Source: Idiomarina ramblicola (GTDB lineage Bacteria; Pseudomonadota; Gammaproteobacteria; Enterobacterales; Alteromonadaceae). From it: a stretch of DNA of 64,000 nucleotides. Positions 37,058 to 45,710 of this stretch are shown here, one piece after another. The notes under the pieces were generated by a model. It did no database searches, was not told the DNA's origin, and was given only the letters and a program-made list of their open reading frames with translations. The translations under genes and the position numbers were made by a program. The stretch covers positions 124,001 to 188,000 of the forward strand of contig NZ_PIQC01000004.1 of the NCBI RefSeq assembly GCF_003987255.1, in the 5' to 3' direction. The stretch's first letter is position 1; the number at the start of each line of letters is the position of its first letter.

Positions 37058-38601
37058 GCTGGCTCCTGATACAAGTTCCAGGCTTTTAAGCGTAACTGGG
37101 TCAACCAATAGCGCAACTCCGGCTCTAACTGGCGGTCTTCGGTCAGCAACTCAAACTCGCTGGCCAGGCTTTCAATCATTTCAACAACACCAGACGATGG
37201 GCTTACTAGCTTGTCCGTCATGCGCTTGCGCAACTCAACACCTTGGTAAGCTGCCAGCAAGGTTGCGATAACTACCTGTTCGGTCAATTCCAAAATACGG
37301 ATGCAGTCACGAGCCGCAATAGTGCCCATGCTCACTTTGTCCTGATTGTGGCATTCGGTTGAACGCGAAAAAACACTGGCGGGCATGGTTAGTTTCAATG
37401 CCTCAGCGGTCCAGGCTGAGCAGCCAATTTGCACCGCTTTAAAGCCGTGGTTAATAGCCTTGCGCTCACCTTCCGCCGCAGACAAGTTAGAGGGCAACCC
37501 GTGGTTCATTTTTGTGTCCATTAACAACGCCATTTGCCGGTCGTGTAAATCTGCCAGGTTCGCTACAGCAGTTTTCATCGAGTCCATCACCATAGCAATG
37601 TGACCACCATAAAAATGACCGCCGTGCAGAACATGCTCTCCCAAACCATCAATAATCGGGTTGTCATTGGCACTATTTAATTCGTTTTCTATGGTCTCTT
37701 TAAACCACGGCAAACTGTCCTTAAGTACACCGATAACATGAGGCGCGCAACGAATGGAATAACGGTCCTGCAGACGCGATGAATTTCTCGGATGCTCCAC
37801 ATGGTTCAGGTCTTGCTGGATCCAGCTGGCTACCTGTTGCTGCCCTTTATGAGGTTTTACAGCAAAAAGCAGGTCATCAAAATGGTTACTGTTGCCTTCC
37901 AGCGCAATACTGGCCAATGAGGTAATGCGGCTGGATAACCGAGTTAGATACTCCGCTCGGTCCCACGCCAGGCAAGCCAAAGCCGTCATCACGGCGGTAC
38001 CGTTCATAATGGCCAGGCCTTCTTTGGGTCGCAGTTTGTGAACCGGCATTCCGAGCTGTTTAAAGGCTTCAGCACTGTTCATCACTTTATTGCGAAACCG
38101 TACGTCACGCTCACCAATGAGAGCACCGGCAATGTAAGACAATGGAGTTAAATCGCCGCTGGCACCAACGCTGCCCTCTTTTGGAATAAGCGGCAGCATG
38201 TTTTCGTTCAGCATCACCACCAAGCGTTCCAGCAATTCCCAGCTGACACCGGAATAGCCTTGTGCCAGCGAGCTTAAACGGGTTGCCAGAATGGCACGGG
38301 TTTCCTGTTCATCAAAAGTATCGCCCAAGCCGCAGCCATGAAATCGCGTCAGATGAATAGGCAACTCGTTAACCAGGTTCTCCGGTACCGATACGGTGCA
38401 GCTGTCGCCATACCCCGTTGTAACACCGTAAATCACGCCGTCCTGCTTTAACAGATCATCCAGAAAACGGACACCGGCATCGACTTTTTTGACAAACTCC
38501 GGTGCATCGCTTAATGCCACCTGCGCTTTGCCATTGGCTATTTCTACCACGTCTTTAATGGTCAACGGGCGGCCACCAAAGGCTATAATCGATGTCGTCA
38601 T
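37054..38601 (-). CDS. MIO-type aromatic amino-acid ammonia-lyase (HAL/TAL/PAL family)
   Basis: A 515-residue ammonia-lyase. Residues A147-S148-G149 (in GSVGASGD) should cyclise to the MIO cofactor, and Y58 (VIYGVTTGYG) is the catalytic Tyr. At the substrate-selectivity pair it has F87-H88 (TRFHGCGLG), unlike Ser-His of histidine lyases, His-Leu of tyrosine lyases and Phe-Leu of phenylalanine lyases. In an aryl polyene operon it would make a cinnamate-type precursor from Tyr or Phe for the aryl starter. The ATG at 38601 is chosen; AAGGAC lies upstream. It is not an hut-operon gene here, since no other hut gene is near. Confidence 0.9.
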   Translation of the reverse strand: MTTSIIAFGGRPLTIKDVVEIANGKAQVALSDAPEFVKKVDAGVRFLDDLLKQDGVIYGVTTGYGDSCTVSVPENLVNELPIHLTRFHGCGLGDTFDEQETRAILATRLSSLAQGYSGVSWELLERLVVMLNENMLPLIPKEGSVGASGDLTPLSYIAGALIGERDVRFRNKVMNSAEAFKQLGMPVHKLRPKEGLAIMNGTAVMTALACLAWDRAEYLTRLSSRITSLASIALEGNSNHFDDLLFAVKPHKGQQQVASWIQQDLNHVEHPRNSSRLQDRYSIRCAPHVIGVLKDSLPWFKETIENELNSANDNPIIDGLGEHVLHGGHFYGGHIAMVMDSMKTAVANLADLHDRQMALLMDTKMNHGLPSNLSAAEGERKAINHGFKAVQIGCSAWTAEALKLTMPASVFSRSTECHNQDKVSMGTIAARDCIRILELTEQVVIATLLAAYQGVELRKRMTDKLVSPSSGVVEMIESLASEFELLTEDRQLEPELRYWLTQLRLKAWNLYQEPA

Positions 38602-38602
38602 A

Positions 38603-39547
38603 CTACTGACTGTCCTTCTTCCAGAAATCAAAAAAATTAAACCACTGATAAGGATAGCGCATCACCAGCTCCTCCAGCATTTCACTGTAAGCTTTCAACA
38701 CTGGCTGCAAAGCTTCCCGCCTGCTTTTCCGCGGTAGTCTGAGTTGGTCACACGCGTGGTTGAGATATAAGTCGTAATGCCCGTCGTCGGGATTCTTTAA
38801 GCAGAATAAAAAGTACACAGGGCATTCTAACACACTGGCTAGTATCCACGGCCCTAAGGCAAATGAGGCTGGCTTACCTAAAAAGTCCTGCTCTATGGTT
38901 TGTCCCGGTTGAGTCACCGAAGTGCGATCGCCGACAATGACCACAAACTCGCCTTGTTCAATGCGCTCTTTTAGTAACATCGTCAGCCCCATATCGATAT
39001 CTGTCACCTGAATCAAATCGATATCGACTTTCGGATTAACGTTTTTTAATGCCCGGTTAAACGACTGCGCATGTTGCGTGAACACCAGTACATTCATGCG
39101 CCGGGTATACTTTTTTGAAGCCAGCGCGCGGGCTACTTCCAGGTTACCCAAGTGGCTACCAATAAGAATGCCGCCCTGTGGTTGTTTCTCTAAATCGTCA
39201 AAGTGGGTGTCACCACAGTTGCGTACTTGGTTCTTAGACACCTTACCAACCCAGGCATCAATTTTTGCCAGGGCGTGCAAACCAAATTGCCAAAAGTGGT
39301 ACCAGCTTTGACGCCAACCCGGCTCAGCAGCAAAGGGAGACTGTTCAGCAGCAAATGAATGCACGCGGCGAAGGAAGGCCAAAGACGCTCTGCGAGGCGC
39401 ACCTCCGGTCAAAAAGAAGTAAGTGATCACTGGCGCTAAAATCAATCGCATTAACCAGTGACCACCATACTGGTAGGCTCGAAGAACAATGACGATACCC
39501 CAGTAACTGCCGCGCTCTTTCTTTTTCGCCCAGTGCTTTTCCACCAT
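38603..39547 (-). CDS. LpxL/HtrB-type lipid acyltransferase of the APE cluster
   Basis: A 314-residue membrane-associated acyltransferase of the lipid A late-acyltransferase fold. The catalytic HxxxxE region is in IGSHLGNLEVARAL and a further conserved stretch is VVIVGDRTSV. It begins 2 bases after the glycosyltransferase stop. In E. coli-type aryl polyene clusters the glycosyltransferase and acyltransferase are, to my knowledge, fused in ApeJ; here they are two adjacent genes. It probably adds an acyl chain to the glycolipid anchor. Confidence 0.85.
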   Translation of the reverse strand: MVEKHWAKKKERGSYWGIVIVLRAYQYGGHWLMRLILAPVITYFFLTGGAPRRASLAFLRRVHSFAAEQSPFAAEPGWRQSWYHFWQFGLHALAKIDAWVGKVSKNQVRNCGDTHFDDLEKQPQGGILIGSHLGNLEVARALASKKYTRRMNVLVFTQHAQSFNRALKNVNPKVDIDLIQVTDIDMGLTMLLKERIEQGEFVVIVGDRTSVTQPGQTIEQDFLGKPASFALGPWILASVLECPVYFLFCLKNPDDGHYDLYLNHACDQLRLPRKSRREALQPVLKAYSEMLEELVMRYPYQWFNFFDFWKKDSQ

Positions 39548-39549
39548 AA

Positions 39550-40290
39550 TTAACGTTTAAACCTGCGCAGTAATAACAGCGGTATTCGCGGTAGCATGCC
39601 GAAAAACAAGCGCGTATGCAGCCAGGAAATTTTCAGGTTGTCCTGCAGCGCTCGAAAATGTGACTGCCCGCCTTGTGGGTAAATCACCTTGGTTGGAATA
39701 AACAGCACCGGTGTACCTGCCCAGTATAGACGAACCATAATCTCAATATCGAAGTCCATACGCGTGCCAATATGACGACGCTTTATCAACCCCACTGTCT
39801 GATACAAAGGGTAGACCCGAAAGCCACACATAGTGTCCTTTATTTGCATCGATAAGGTTTCGATATGCACCCAAAAATGCGTGATCTTGCGCCCAATGCG
39901 TCGGCTGGTCGGTATGCTCTCATCGTATTGCGGGTATCCACTTATCAGCGCGCCCGGGTTTTGCTTTGATAAGGCTAAAAATTCAGGAATATCGTTACTG
40001 TCGTGCTGGCCGTCAGCGTCTATTTGCAGTGCGTGAGTAAAGCCTTCTTCGGCGGCCAAATGAAACCCAGCCATAACCGCCCCGCCTTTGCCGCTGTTTT
40101 CAGGCTGGGTATACAACATGACAAGTGACTTATGTTCTTCCGCAAGAACCGCCAAAACTTCCTTGGTGTGCTCATTTGAGCCATCATCAACAATAATAAT
40201 TGGCAACTCGTAAGGTAGCAGTCGCTCAACCGTTGCCGTAATGGTTTTATCGTGATTATAAATAGGAATAAGAAAGCAATACTGAGACAT
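39550..40290 (-). CDS. Family 2 glycosyltransferase of the APE cluster
   Basis: A 246-residue GT2 with no large membrane domain. It shows the nucleotide-sugar motif IPIYNHDKTI, IIVDDGSNE, DADGQHD (DxD) and the HFWVHIETL region; the final part is helical and basic. I chose the ATG at 40290, just after the apeI stop, since the longer reading frame would start inside apeI. There is no Shine-Dalgarno, so it probably relies on coupling to apeI. It may glycosylate the lipid anchor of the pigment. Confidence 0.87.
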   Translation of the reverse strand: MSQYCFLIPIYNHDKTITATVERLLPYELPIIIVDDGSNEHTKEVLAVLAEEHKSLVMLYTQPENSGKGGAVMAGFHLAAEEGFTHALQIDADGQHDSNDIPEFLALSKQNPGALISGYPQYDESIPTSRRIGRKITHFWVHIETLSMQIKDTMCGFRVYPLYQTVGLIKRRHIGTRMDFDIEIMVRLYWAGTPVLFIPTKVIYPQGGQSHFRALQDNLKISWLHTRLFFGMLPRIPLLLLRRFKR

Positions 40291-40291
40291 A

Positions 40292-40648
40292 TTAATTAAA
40301 CACCAGGCGTCCGGAAGACAGCGCTTTATTGCCGTCAGAGTATTTAAAGGTAACGCAGTCTTCGCGTTTTCGCTCAATGAACAAATCCACAGTCGCCTCA
40401 GGCAAGATCATGTCGTTAAACTTGAGTACTTCAATGCGTTGAATTGAGGTCGGTGTTGACCAGTACTGAGCCGCCAGCTCAACCACCCAGTCCAGTTGGG
40501 CAACACCTGGTAAAATAGGTGCTGAAGGGAAATGTCCCTGTAGGTAAATACAGTTAGATTCTAACCGGAACTGTCCACAAAGCCGCGGCTTGTCATTCTC
40601 GCTCATGCTTTCGGAGAAGTGAATAAACTTGGGTAGTTGAGTCTGCAT
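40292..40648 (-). CDS. apeI: Hot-dog dehydratase (ApeI-like)
   Basis: A 118-residue hot-dog dehydratase with the active-site loop QGHFPSAPILPGVAQLDWV: H39 and, 14 residues on, D53, the His/Asp pair seen in FabA rather than the His/Glu of FabZ. In aryl polyene synthesis it acts with ApeP. It is adjacent to the acyl-ligase gene, 6 bases away. Confidence 0.85.
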   Translation of the reverse strand: MQTQLPKFIHFSESMSENDKPRLCGQFRLESNCIYLQGHFPSAPILPGVAQLDWVVELAAQYWSTPTSIQRIEVLKFNDMILPEATVDLFIERKREDCVTFKYSDGNKALSSGRLVFN

Positions 40649-40654
40649 ATGTCT

Positions 40655-42025
40655 CTAGTTTTCCTCTTCGAACAATGCCTGTAAATCGGCCTGTGTGACC
40701 TTGCCTGCGCCGTTATAAGGCAGCTGCTGCATGTATCGAAAACGTTTAGGAACGACAACTTTTTCAAATCGCTGCTGTAAATGATGCCGCAACTCCTGAC
40801 GCGCTTTGAATTTTCCCTGTGTGTTGAGTTGAGTATGACCTTCGGGTGTCAGTACTAAAACCAAACCCAGCTCAACACGAGGAGTGCGTAACAAACAAGC
40901 CTTGGCTGATTCGACCCAGTTGTGTTGTTGAATAAACTGCTCAACCTCATTCAGCGACACGCGTTTTTCAGCAATTTTTACAATTCGATCCTGACGCCCA
41001 AGCAACAGAAAACCACCGTTCCCCTTAAGCTGAACTTTATCTTCCGTTACATAGGAGCTTTGAGAGTCGTTAAGATAAGGTGATTGGATAACCAGCAATC
41101 CGTTGTCGTCGCAACTCACTTCTATTCCCGCCAAAGGTTTGAAGCTCTGTGAAGCCCCCGGGTTACGTTGACGCCAGGCGATACCTCCGGTTTCTGTGCT
41201 GCCGTACACTTCGGTTGGAGCTGGTAACCCATGGTCAGCAAAATCGTTAGGCACCGAGTCGGCCAGTGCTCCGCCTGACGAGAAAACCACAGCCAAAGCG
41301 TGATTATAATCAGCCAGCTGCGGCAGATTATCCAGGCGCTGCAAATGAGCAGGGCTGCTTACCAAAGCGTAACGCTGGTGGCTTGCTTTCGCCAATATTT
41401 GCTGCAATTGCTCAGGGTAATCCACTAAAGGCAATGTTACCGAACGCCCAGCGGCAAGAGGCCACAGAACCGTAAATAAGAGCCCGTAAATATGCTGATG
41501 GGTCACCGTAGCCAGAATATCCGTCTGACCGAGTTGAGCTGCAAAGGTCTGCTCCAGCGTCTCTACTTCCAGCCATAACTGTCTCAGCGTTTTTTCTACT
41601 GCTTTAGGTTTGCCACTGCTACCAGAGGTGAAAAAGGTCAGAGGGGAGTCCAAGTCACCTTTTAAGAGCAAAGAAGGCGCATCCGAACGTCCTATGGAGG
41701 GTAACTCTTCCGGTACTCTGAATGCATACTGAGATGATAGCTCGGACAGGGTCGCAGGTTTATCATTAGCTGGCAGAATAATTCGCTTTTTACTCTCTAG
41801 CAGCGCAAAGAACCAAACACTAAAACGATACCAGTCACGCTGATAAAGTAACGCATCGCCTTTCTGCTCATTAAGCCAATGGGTAGCGGCGGCAACATCC
41901 TGAAGCCAGGTTGATGCACTAATGGGTTCGCCTTTAATTGAGGCTAGTTTTGCATCCGGGCGCCGCCATTGCAGCTCCCATTGCTCAGTGCTTGTTTTTA
42001 ACAACACGCCGGACACTCCATTCAA
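40655..42025 (-). CDS. apeH: AMP-forming acyl-ligase (ApeH-like)
   Basis: A 456-residue adenylate-forming enzyme. The P-loop is LTFFTSGSSGKPKAVEK, the A5-type motif is EVYGSTETGG and the C-terminal catalytic Lys region is LPYNGAGKVTQ. In this cluster it should activate an aryl acid (cinnamate or benzoate type) and load it on an acyl carrier protein. The start overlaps apeG by 41 bases, an overlap larger than others in this operon, so a later start is possible. Confidence 0.87.
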   Translation of the reverse strand: MNGVSGVLLKTSTEQWELQWRRPDAKLASIKGEPISASTWLQDVAAATHWLNEQKGDALLYQRDWYRFSVWFFALLESKKRIILPANDKPATLSELSSQYAFRVPEELPSIGRSDAPSLLLKGDLDSPLTFFTSGSSGKPKAVEKTLRQLWLEVETLEQTFAAQLGQTDILATVTHQHIYGLLFTVLWPLAAGRSVTLPLVDYPEQLQQILAKASHQRYALVSSPAHLQRLDNLPQLADYNHALAVVFSSGGALADSVPNDFADHGLPAPTEVYGSTETGGIAWRQRNPGASQSFKPLAGIEVSCDDNGLLVIQSPYLNDSQSSYVTEDKVQLKGNGGFLLLGRQDRIVKIAEKRVSLNEVEQFIQQHNWVESAKACLLRTPRVELGLVLVLTPEGHTQLNTQGKFKARQELRHHLQQRFEKVVVPKRFRYMQQLPYNGAGKVTQADLQALFEEEN

Positions 42026-42533
42026 TCACAAAAAGTAACCCAATCAGCACGTAAGATATTAAACCGTTGTATAGCGTCCAAAGTTCAATGTCACCATGAA
42101 CTGCCGTGGCTAGGGAAAGAGCACCATTTAGAAGGAAAAATACAGCCCAGATGATGGTCACCTTTTCAGTGTAAGCAATCGCCTTCTCTGATAACGGGCC
42201 TTCCATTAACGTCGCTAAACGGGTTATTACCGCCGGCTTACGCCATAAGGATGCAACAAAGACCAGGAGTAACGCCGCGTTCATCCAAACCGGATAGAAC
42301 AACACACCGGTCAGCTGGTCAGCAAAAATAGCCGTTACGGAAACGACCAATAACACGGCCATTGAAAGCCAGCTTCTGGGATGACCAATACCCTGGGCAA
42401 CAATGCTTAAACTCAGTAAGGTAATCAGTGCCAGTAGCAACCAGTTTGTCAGGCCGTTCTGCGCAAACCACCAAACCATCAGAGGGTAGGCAATCAGCAA
42501 GCCACTGATGAGTATGCGCAGCACGTTTTTCAT
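41985..42533 (-). CDS. apeG: COG4648-type integral membrane protein (ApeG-like)
   Basis: A 182-residue membrane protein with about six hydrophobic helices and a basic C-terminus (RRVVKNKH). It matches by position and size the membrane protein found after the second carrier protein in aryl polyene clusters. No catalytic motif is visible; a role in anchoring or transport of intermediates is inferred from context only. Its start overlaps apeF by one base. Confidence 0.72.
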   Translation of the reverse strand: MKNVLRILISGLLIAYPLMVWWFAQNGLTNWLLLALITLLSLSIVAQGIGHPRSWLSMAVLLVVSVTAIFADQLTGVLFYPVWMNAALLLVFVASLWRKPAVITRLATLMEGPLSEKAIAYTEKVTIIWAVFFLLNGALSLATAVHGDIELWTLYNGLISYVLIGLLFVIEWSVRRVVKNKH

Positions 42534-42784
42534 TATTCGCTGTGAACGAGTTTATAAACTTCTTCGACAACATCCTCGACAGTACGCACCGCTTTAAACG
42601 CATCCGGACTGATTTTTTTACCCGTGATTTCGCGTAATTTAACCACTAAATCCACCGCATCAATCGAATCAAGATCTAAATCCTGATACAGGTTTGCGTC
42701 TAAAGAAATATCATCAGATTCTATCTCGAAGTCTTCTTCAAGAATTTGAACTAATCGCGCATACACTTCGTCTTTCGTTTTCAT
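42533..42784 (-). CDS. apeF: Acyl carrier protein (ApeF-like)
   Basis: An 83-residue carrier protein with the phosphopantetheine motif DLDSIDAVD (attachment Ser40) in a four-helix acidic fold. Aryl polyene clusters have two carriers, ApeE and ApeF; this is the second. It needs activation by a PPTase, for which a candidate is divergent from the operon start. Confidence 0.92.
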   Translation of the reverse strand: MKTKDEVYARLVQILEEDFEIESDDISLDANLYQDLDLDSIDAVDLVVKLREITGKKISPDAFKAVRTVEDVVEEVYKLVHSE

Positions 42785-42795
42785 CGTTCCCTCGT

Positions 42796-43068
42796 TTATT
42801 CGCCGCGATTATTAGCGACAAAGTCCGCTAACGTATCAACACTGTAAAAGTGCTTTTTTGTTTCCGCTGAGTTTGCATCCAGCTTTACGTCGTACTTTTT
42901 CTTTATCGCCAAACCCAGTTCCAATGCGTCAATGGAATCAAGGTTCAGGCCGTCGTCATCATCTCCGAATAAAGCGGCTGAATCATTGATGTCTGATACC
43001 TCAACATCCTCAAGATCCAGCGACTCGATAATCAAGGCTTTGATCTCTTGCTTCAGGTTTTCCGTCAT
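42796..43068 (-). CDS. apeE: Acyl carrier protein (ApeE-like)
   Basis: A 90-residue carrier protein with DSI motif NLDSIDALE (attachment Ser45) and a long acidic stretch before it (GDDDDG). It lies 11 bases before apeF and its 5' end overlaps apeD by 59 bases, so its translation may be tied to apeD. Confidence 0.9.
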   Translation of the reverse strand: MTENLKQEIKALIIESLDLEDVEVSDINDSAALFGDDDDGLNLDSIDALELGLAIKKKYDVKLDANSAETKKHFYSVDTLADFVANNRGE

Positions 43069-43846
43069 CTTCTAACACCTTTTCATAGTACTTCTGTAAG
43101 TCACGAGTCAGTTGACGCGCGGCAATGCTAAGCTTTTCAGCCTGGCAGTATACGGCCGAATCTATTTCGCCCAGATAGGAAACCGACAACGTCGGCTTCC
43201 GTTTCGGGGCACAATACCAGGCCTCATGTTTAATCAACGTTACGGGTAAGCAATCCACACGCAGCGCCGTAATTTTTGCCCCTGTACGTAACGCAAGATG
43301 CGCTGCACCGCGTTGAAATTTAATGGCTTTCTCCGGGGTGCTGCGTGTACCTTCGGGGAATATAATGAGGTTATTTCCCCAGGCCAGAGAACGCTCACAG
43401 TCCGTCACCAAATCTTCAGGGTCATCATTGCTCAGGTAACCCGTCGAGCGAATAACACCACGCATAAATGGGTTCTTCCAGAGGTGTGACTTGACCACAC
43501 AATCTGGGTTCGGCACAAAAGAGATTAGCGCCACCACGTCAATTAAGCAGGGGTGATTAGCAATAATGACATGGCCCCGAACGCTTCGTAGCTTCTCAAT
43601 TGCCTTAAAGTCAAAGTTGAACACGCCGGTCCACTTCATCACACCAATAAACCACTTAAACGTCAGTTGCACTAAACGCCGGGCCCGGGCTTGGCGCTGC
43701 TGCTCACTCCCTTTCGAGAGTATGGCCAGTAAGGGCAGCGCAGTCACCGACAGCAACAGGCCGCCTAAGCCAAAAATGGCAAAGCAAAGCCCTGTGGCGA
43801 AACGTCGCCAGGTGCGATTAATTATCTGCCAGAGACTCAGCAACAT
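43010..43846 (-). CDS. apeD: 1-acylglycerol-3-phosphate acyltransferase family protein (ApeD-like)
   Basis: A 278-residue PlsC-type acyltransferase with an N-terminal membrane helix (about 12-42), motif I NHPCLIDV (HxxxxD) and motif III FPEGTRST. In the cluster it may transfer the finished aryl polyenoyl chain or an acyl group to a lipid headgroup. The C-terminal extension after residue 240 is charged and overlaps the next gene. Confidence 0.87.
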   Translation of the reverse strand: MLLSLWQIINRTWRRFATGLCFAIFGLGGLLLSVTALPLLAILSKGSEQQRQARARRLVQLTFKWFIGVMKWTGVFNFDFKAIEKLRSVRGHVIIANHPCLIDVVALISFVPNPDCVVKSHLWKNPFMRGVIRSTGYLSNDDPEDLVTDCERSLAWGNNLIIFPEGTRSTPEKAIKFQRGAAHLALRTGAKITALRVDCLPVTLIKHEAWYCAPKRKPTLSVSYLGEIDSAVYCQAEKLSIAARQLTRDLQKYYEKVLEDDGKPEARDQSLDYRVAGS

Positions 43847-44504
43847 GCCAGCTCCACCTTACCCCGTTATAGTCTTGAACCACCTTACCGCCACCATCAT
43901 CAAACATCTTCTGCACGCTGCTCGCAACTCCCCAGACGTCTTCCTGTAACTGACTTTCTTTTGCAACAAGGCGATCCAAAATCAATTCTTGTCCGTTTTC
44001 CCTATCGAGTAAAACCGCATGCGAAAAGCTTTTCGCTGGCGATTGAACTTGCCCGGAATACACCGCCGGAGGCACTTCATCAGAGTACACCAACAACACG
44101 CGTTTAGCTTCGCTTTGTAGCTGACTTATGGCTTCCAACCAGCCTAAAGGATAGGTTTGTTCACCGGCAGACAAGGTTGTCATCGACTGTCTGTTGTCAG
44201 CGGCCATACTGTATTGACCTAACACGGCATTATTAACTGAAAGCGCAAACTGAGTTGGTGACAGAACTTCACCGCGTACTAATTCACGAAGTAACTTTTC
44301 GGTTCGATGTAAGTCGCCGTGCCGAGTGGCCAGTATCACCGGTGTATCTTTCAACTGAGGGTGCCTTTCGCTCAATTCCAGCATGGCAGTTATCAGCACT
44401 TTTGCATACGAGCTCAGCCGCCGTCGGGTCGAAGCCGGAATTTGCTTCAGCCGTTCACGACATTCGGTCTGGACTAAGGTACTATCAGCTACAAAGGCTC
44501 GCAT
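43818..44504 (-). CDS. apeC: Ketosynthase-like chain-length factor (ApeC-like)
   Basis: A 228-residue beta-ketoacyl-synthase-like protein of the N-terminal-domain-only type (PF13723-like), roughly half a normal ketosynthase. The position of the catalytic Cys is occupied by TTLSAGEQT, so it has no condensing activity and fits a chain-length factor partner of ApeO. I chose the ATG at 44504; a TTG at 44525 would leave almost no leader after the predicted promoter. It is the first gene of the operon. Confidence 0.8.
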   Translation of the reverse strand: MRAFVADSTLVQTECRERLKQIPASTRRRLSSYAKVLITAMLELSERHPQLKDTPVILATRHGDLHRTEKLLRELVRGEVLSPTQFALSVNNAVLGQYSMAADNRQSMTTLSAGEQTYPLGWLEAISQLQSEAKRVLLVYSDEVPPAVYSGQVQSPAKSFSHAVLLDRENGQELILDRLVAKESQLQEDVWGVASSVQKMFDDGGGKVVQDYNGVRWSWHVAESLADN

Positions 44505-44537
44505 AGGGTTTGGACAGATACTCAAAAAAGAAGCGGA

Positions 44538-44566
44538 ATATTACAGAAACTCACTCGACATTTCAA
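44538..44566 (-). promoter_or_regulatory. Probable promoter of the APE operon
   Basis: On the minus strand, TTGAAA (44566-44561), a 17-base spacer and TAATAT (44543-44538) form a strong sigma-70-like promoter in the short divergent gap. Transcription would start near 44530, about 26 bases before the apeC ATG. Confidence 0.6.
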
Positions 44567-44582
44567 AAATATAACATCGCAT

Positions 44583-45137
44583 ATGGTTATCGGATATAGG
44601 CTCTACAATAAAACGGCATCACCAAAACAGGTGTCGAAAGCGACTCATGACTTACTGATACAGCTTGTCAAAAAATACTGGGGAGTCGCTGAGCCCAGAC
44701 AAATTACCGTGAGCAAAAGCGATTCCGGCGCCCCGCTTTTGAGCGTAAACGATCAGCCCGTTTATTGCTCGCTTTCTCATAAGTCTGGATTTATAGCCGC
44801 CGCCTATTCAACAACAAGTCATATCGGCATAGACGTTGAAAACTTGCGTACCAGTAAAAGCTACCACCGTACTCGCGATTATTATAAAGACGGTTTTCTA
44901 ACCGGCAGCGGTTTGACCCAACAAGCGTTTTTCCGGCAATGGACGTTAGCAGAGGCGGTGGCGAAAGCCTCCGGCGAGCCTTTACTTAAGGTTCTGGAGC
45001 AACCGCTTGAAAAACAGCAACTCGCAGCAAAACACTTCCGGATAAACTCCTTTTTGCTGTGCGCTTACCAGGCGGTTGCCGCTGATAAAGTCAGCGATAT
45101 ATCACTGCATCAAATGGACAACGATAATCGGGCATAA
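44583..45137 (+). CDS. 4'-phosphopantetheinyl transferase, Sfp/AcpT type
   Basis: A 184-residue PPTase with the substrate-binding CSLSHKSGFIAAAY segment, Mg-binding GIDVENLR and the C-terminal WTLAEAVAK (the W-x-x-x-E-A-x-x-K signature). It should add phosphopantetheine to the two carrier proteins ApeE and ApeF. It is divergent from the operon, sharing a 78-base gap. The reading begins at an ATG with no obvious ribosome-binding site. Confidence 0.9.
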   Translation: MVIGYRLYNKTASPKQVSKATHDLLIQLVKKYWGVAEPRQITVSKSDSGAPLLSVNDQPVYCSLSHKSGFIAAAYSTTSHIGIDVENLRTSKSYHRTRDYYKDGFLTGSGLTQQAFFRQWTLAEAVAKASGEPLLKVLEQPLEKQQLAAKHFRINSFLLCAYQAVAADKVSDISLHQMDNDNRA

Positions 45138-45252
45138 AAAAGACCGTGTTTTTTATCATTCATTACGCAAGTCATTTAGAATTAGACTAAACGTAAAGAG
45201 AGCAATTACCGTAACAACAAGTATAACTAACTTCTGGTGGATTGATTTGCTT

Positions 45253-45708
45253 ATGAACAAAGGCAAGAACGGGCTTATATACACACTGGGTTTTCTTGGG
45301 TTGGTGCCCTTTTTAGCCTCATCACTGTTAGCACTCATGCACACAGGAACTTTTTGGGGCGTTTTACCTTTAGAGTTCTTGATTACTTATGGTGCCATTA
45401 TTCTCAGTTTTTTGGGAGGCATCTTGTGGGGGCGCGCGTTACACCGCGCCGAGAGCGAAAAAACAACCGGCTTACTTCTGCTAAGTAATGTCTTTGCGCT
45501 CATGGCCTGGTTCACACTATTAATTAACGCGCCCGCCTGGTCATTAGGCCTGCAAATGTTCGGCTTTGTATTAGTTCTGTTTTTCGAGCAGAAACTGGCC
45601 CGCAGTTCCGCCATGACCTCTTATATGGGGTATTATCGTATCCGCGTTTTATTGACCGCTGCCGTGATCGTCTGTCAGCTACTCGTATTTGGTAACCACA
45701 TTTTGTAG
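45253..45708 (+). CDS. DUF3429 integral membrane protein
   Basis: A 151-residue membrane protein with about five hydrophobic helices and the family segments LGFLGLVPFL, ITYGAIILSFLGGILWGRAL and the C-terminal YYRIRVLLT. DUF3429 proteins have no assigned function. I chose the ATG at 45253; a longer reading frame upstream includes the spacer and overlaps the PPTase gene. It ends 2 bases before the convergent glycosyltransferase fusion gene. Confidence 0.8.
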   Translation: MNKGKNGLIYTLGFLGLVPFLASSLLALMHTGTFWGVLPLEFLITYGAIILSFLGGILWGRALHRAESEKTTGLLLLSNVFALMAWFTLLINAPAWSLGLQMFGFVLVLFFEQKLARSSAMTSYMGYYRIRVLLTAAVIVCQLLVFGNHIL

Positions 45709-45710
45709 CC

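Noticed and set aside
37054-38601. Histidine utilisation (hutH) gene
   Set aside because: No hutU, hutI or hutC nearby, the selectivity pair is not Ser-His, and the gene is embedded with overlaps in the pigment operon.
45076-45252. N-terminal extension of the DUF3429 protein
   Set aside because: It runs through the PPTase end and spacer, is basic and unlike the family; the ATG at 45253 gives the normal length.
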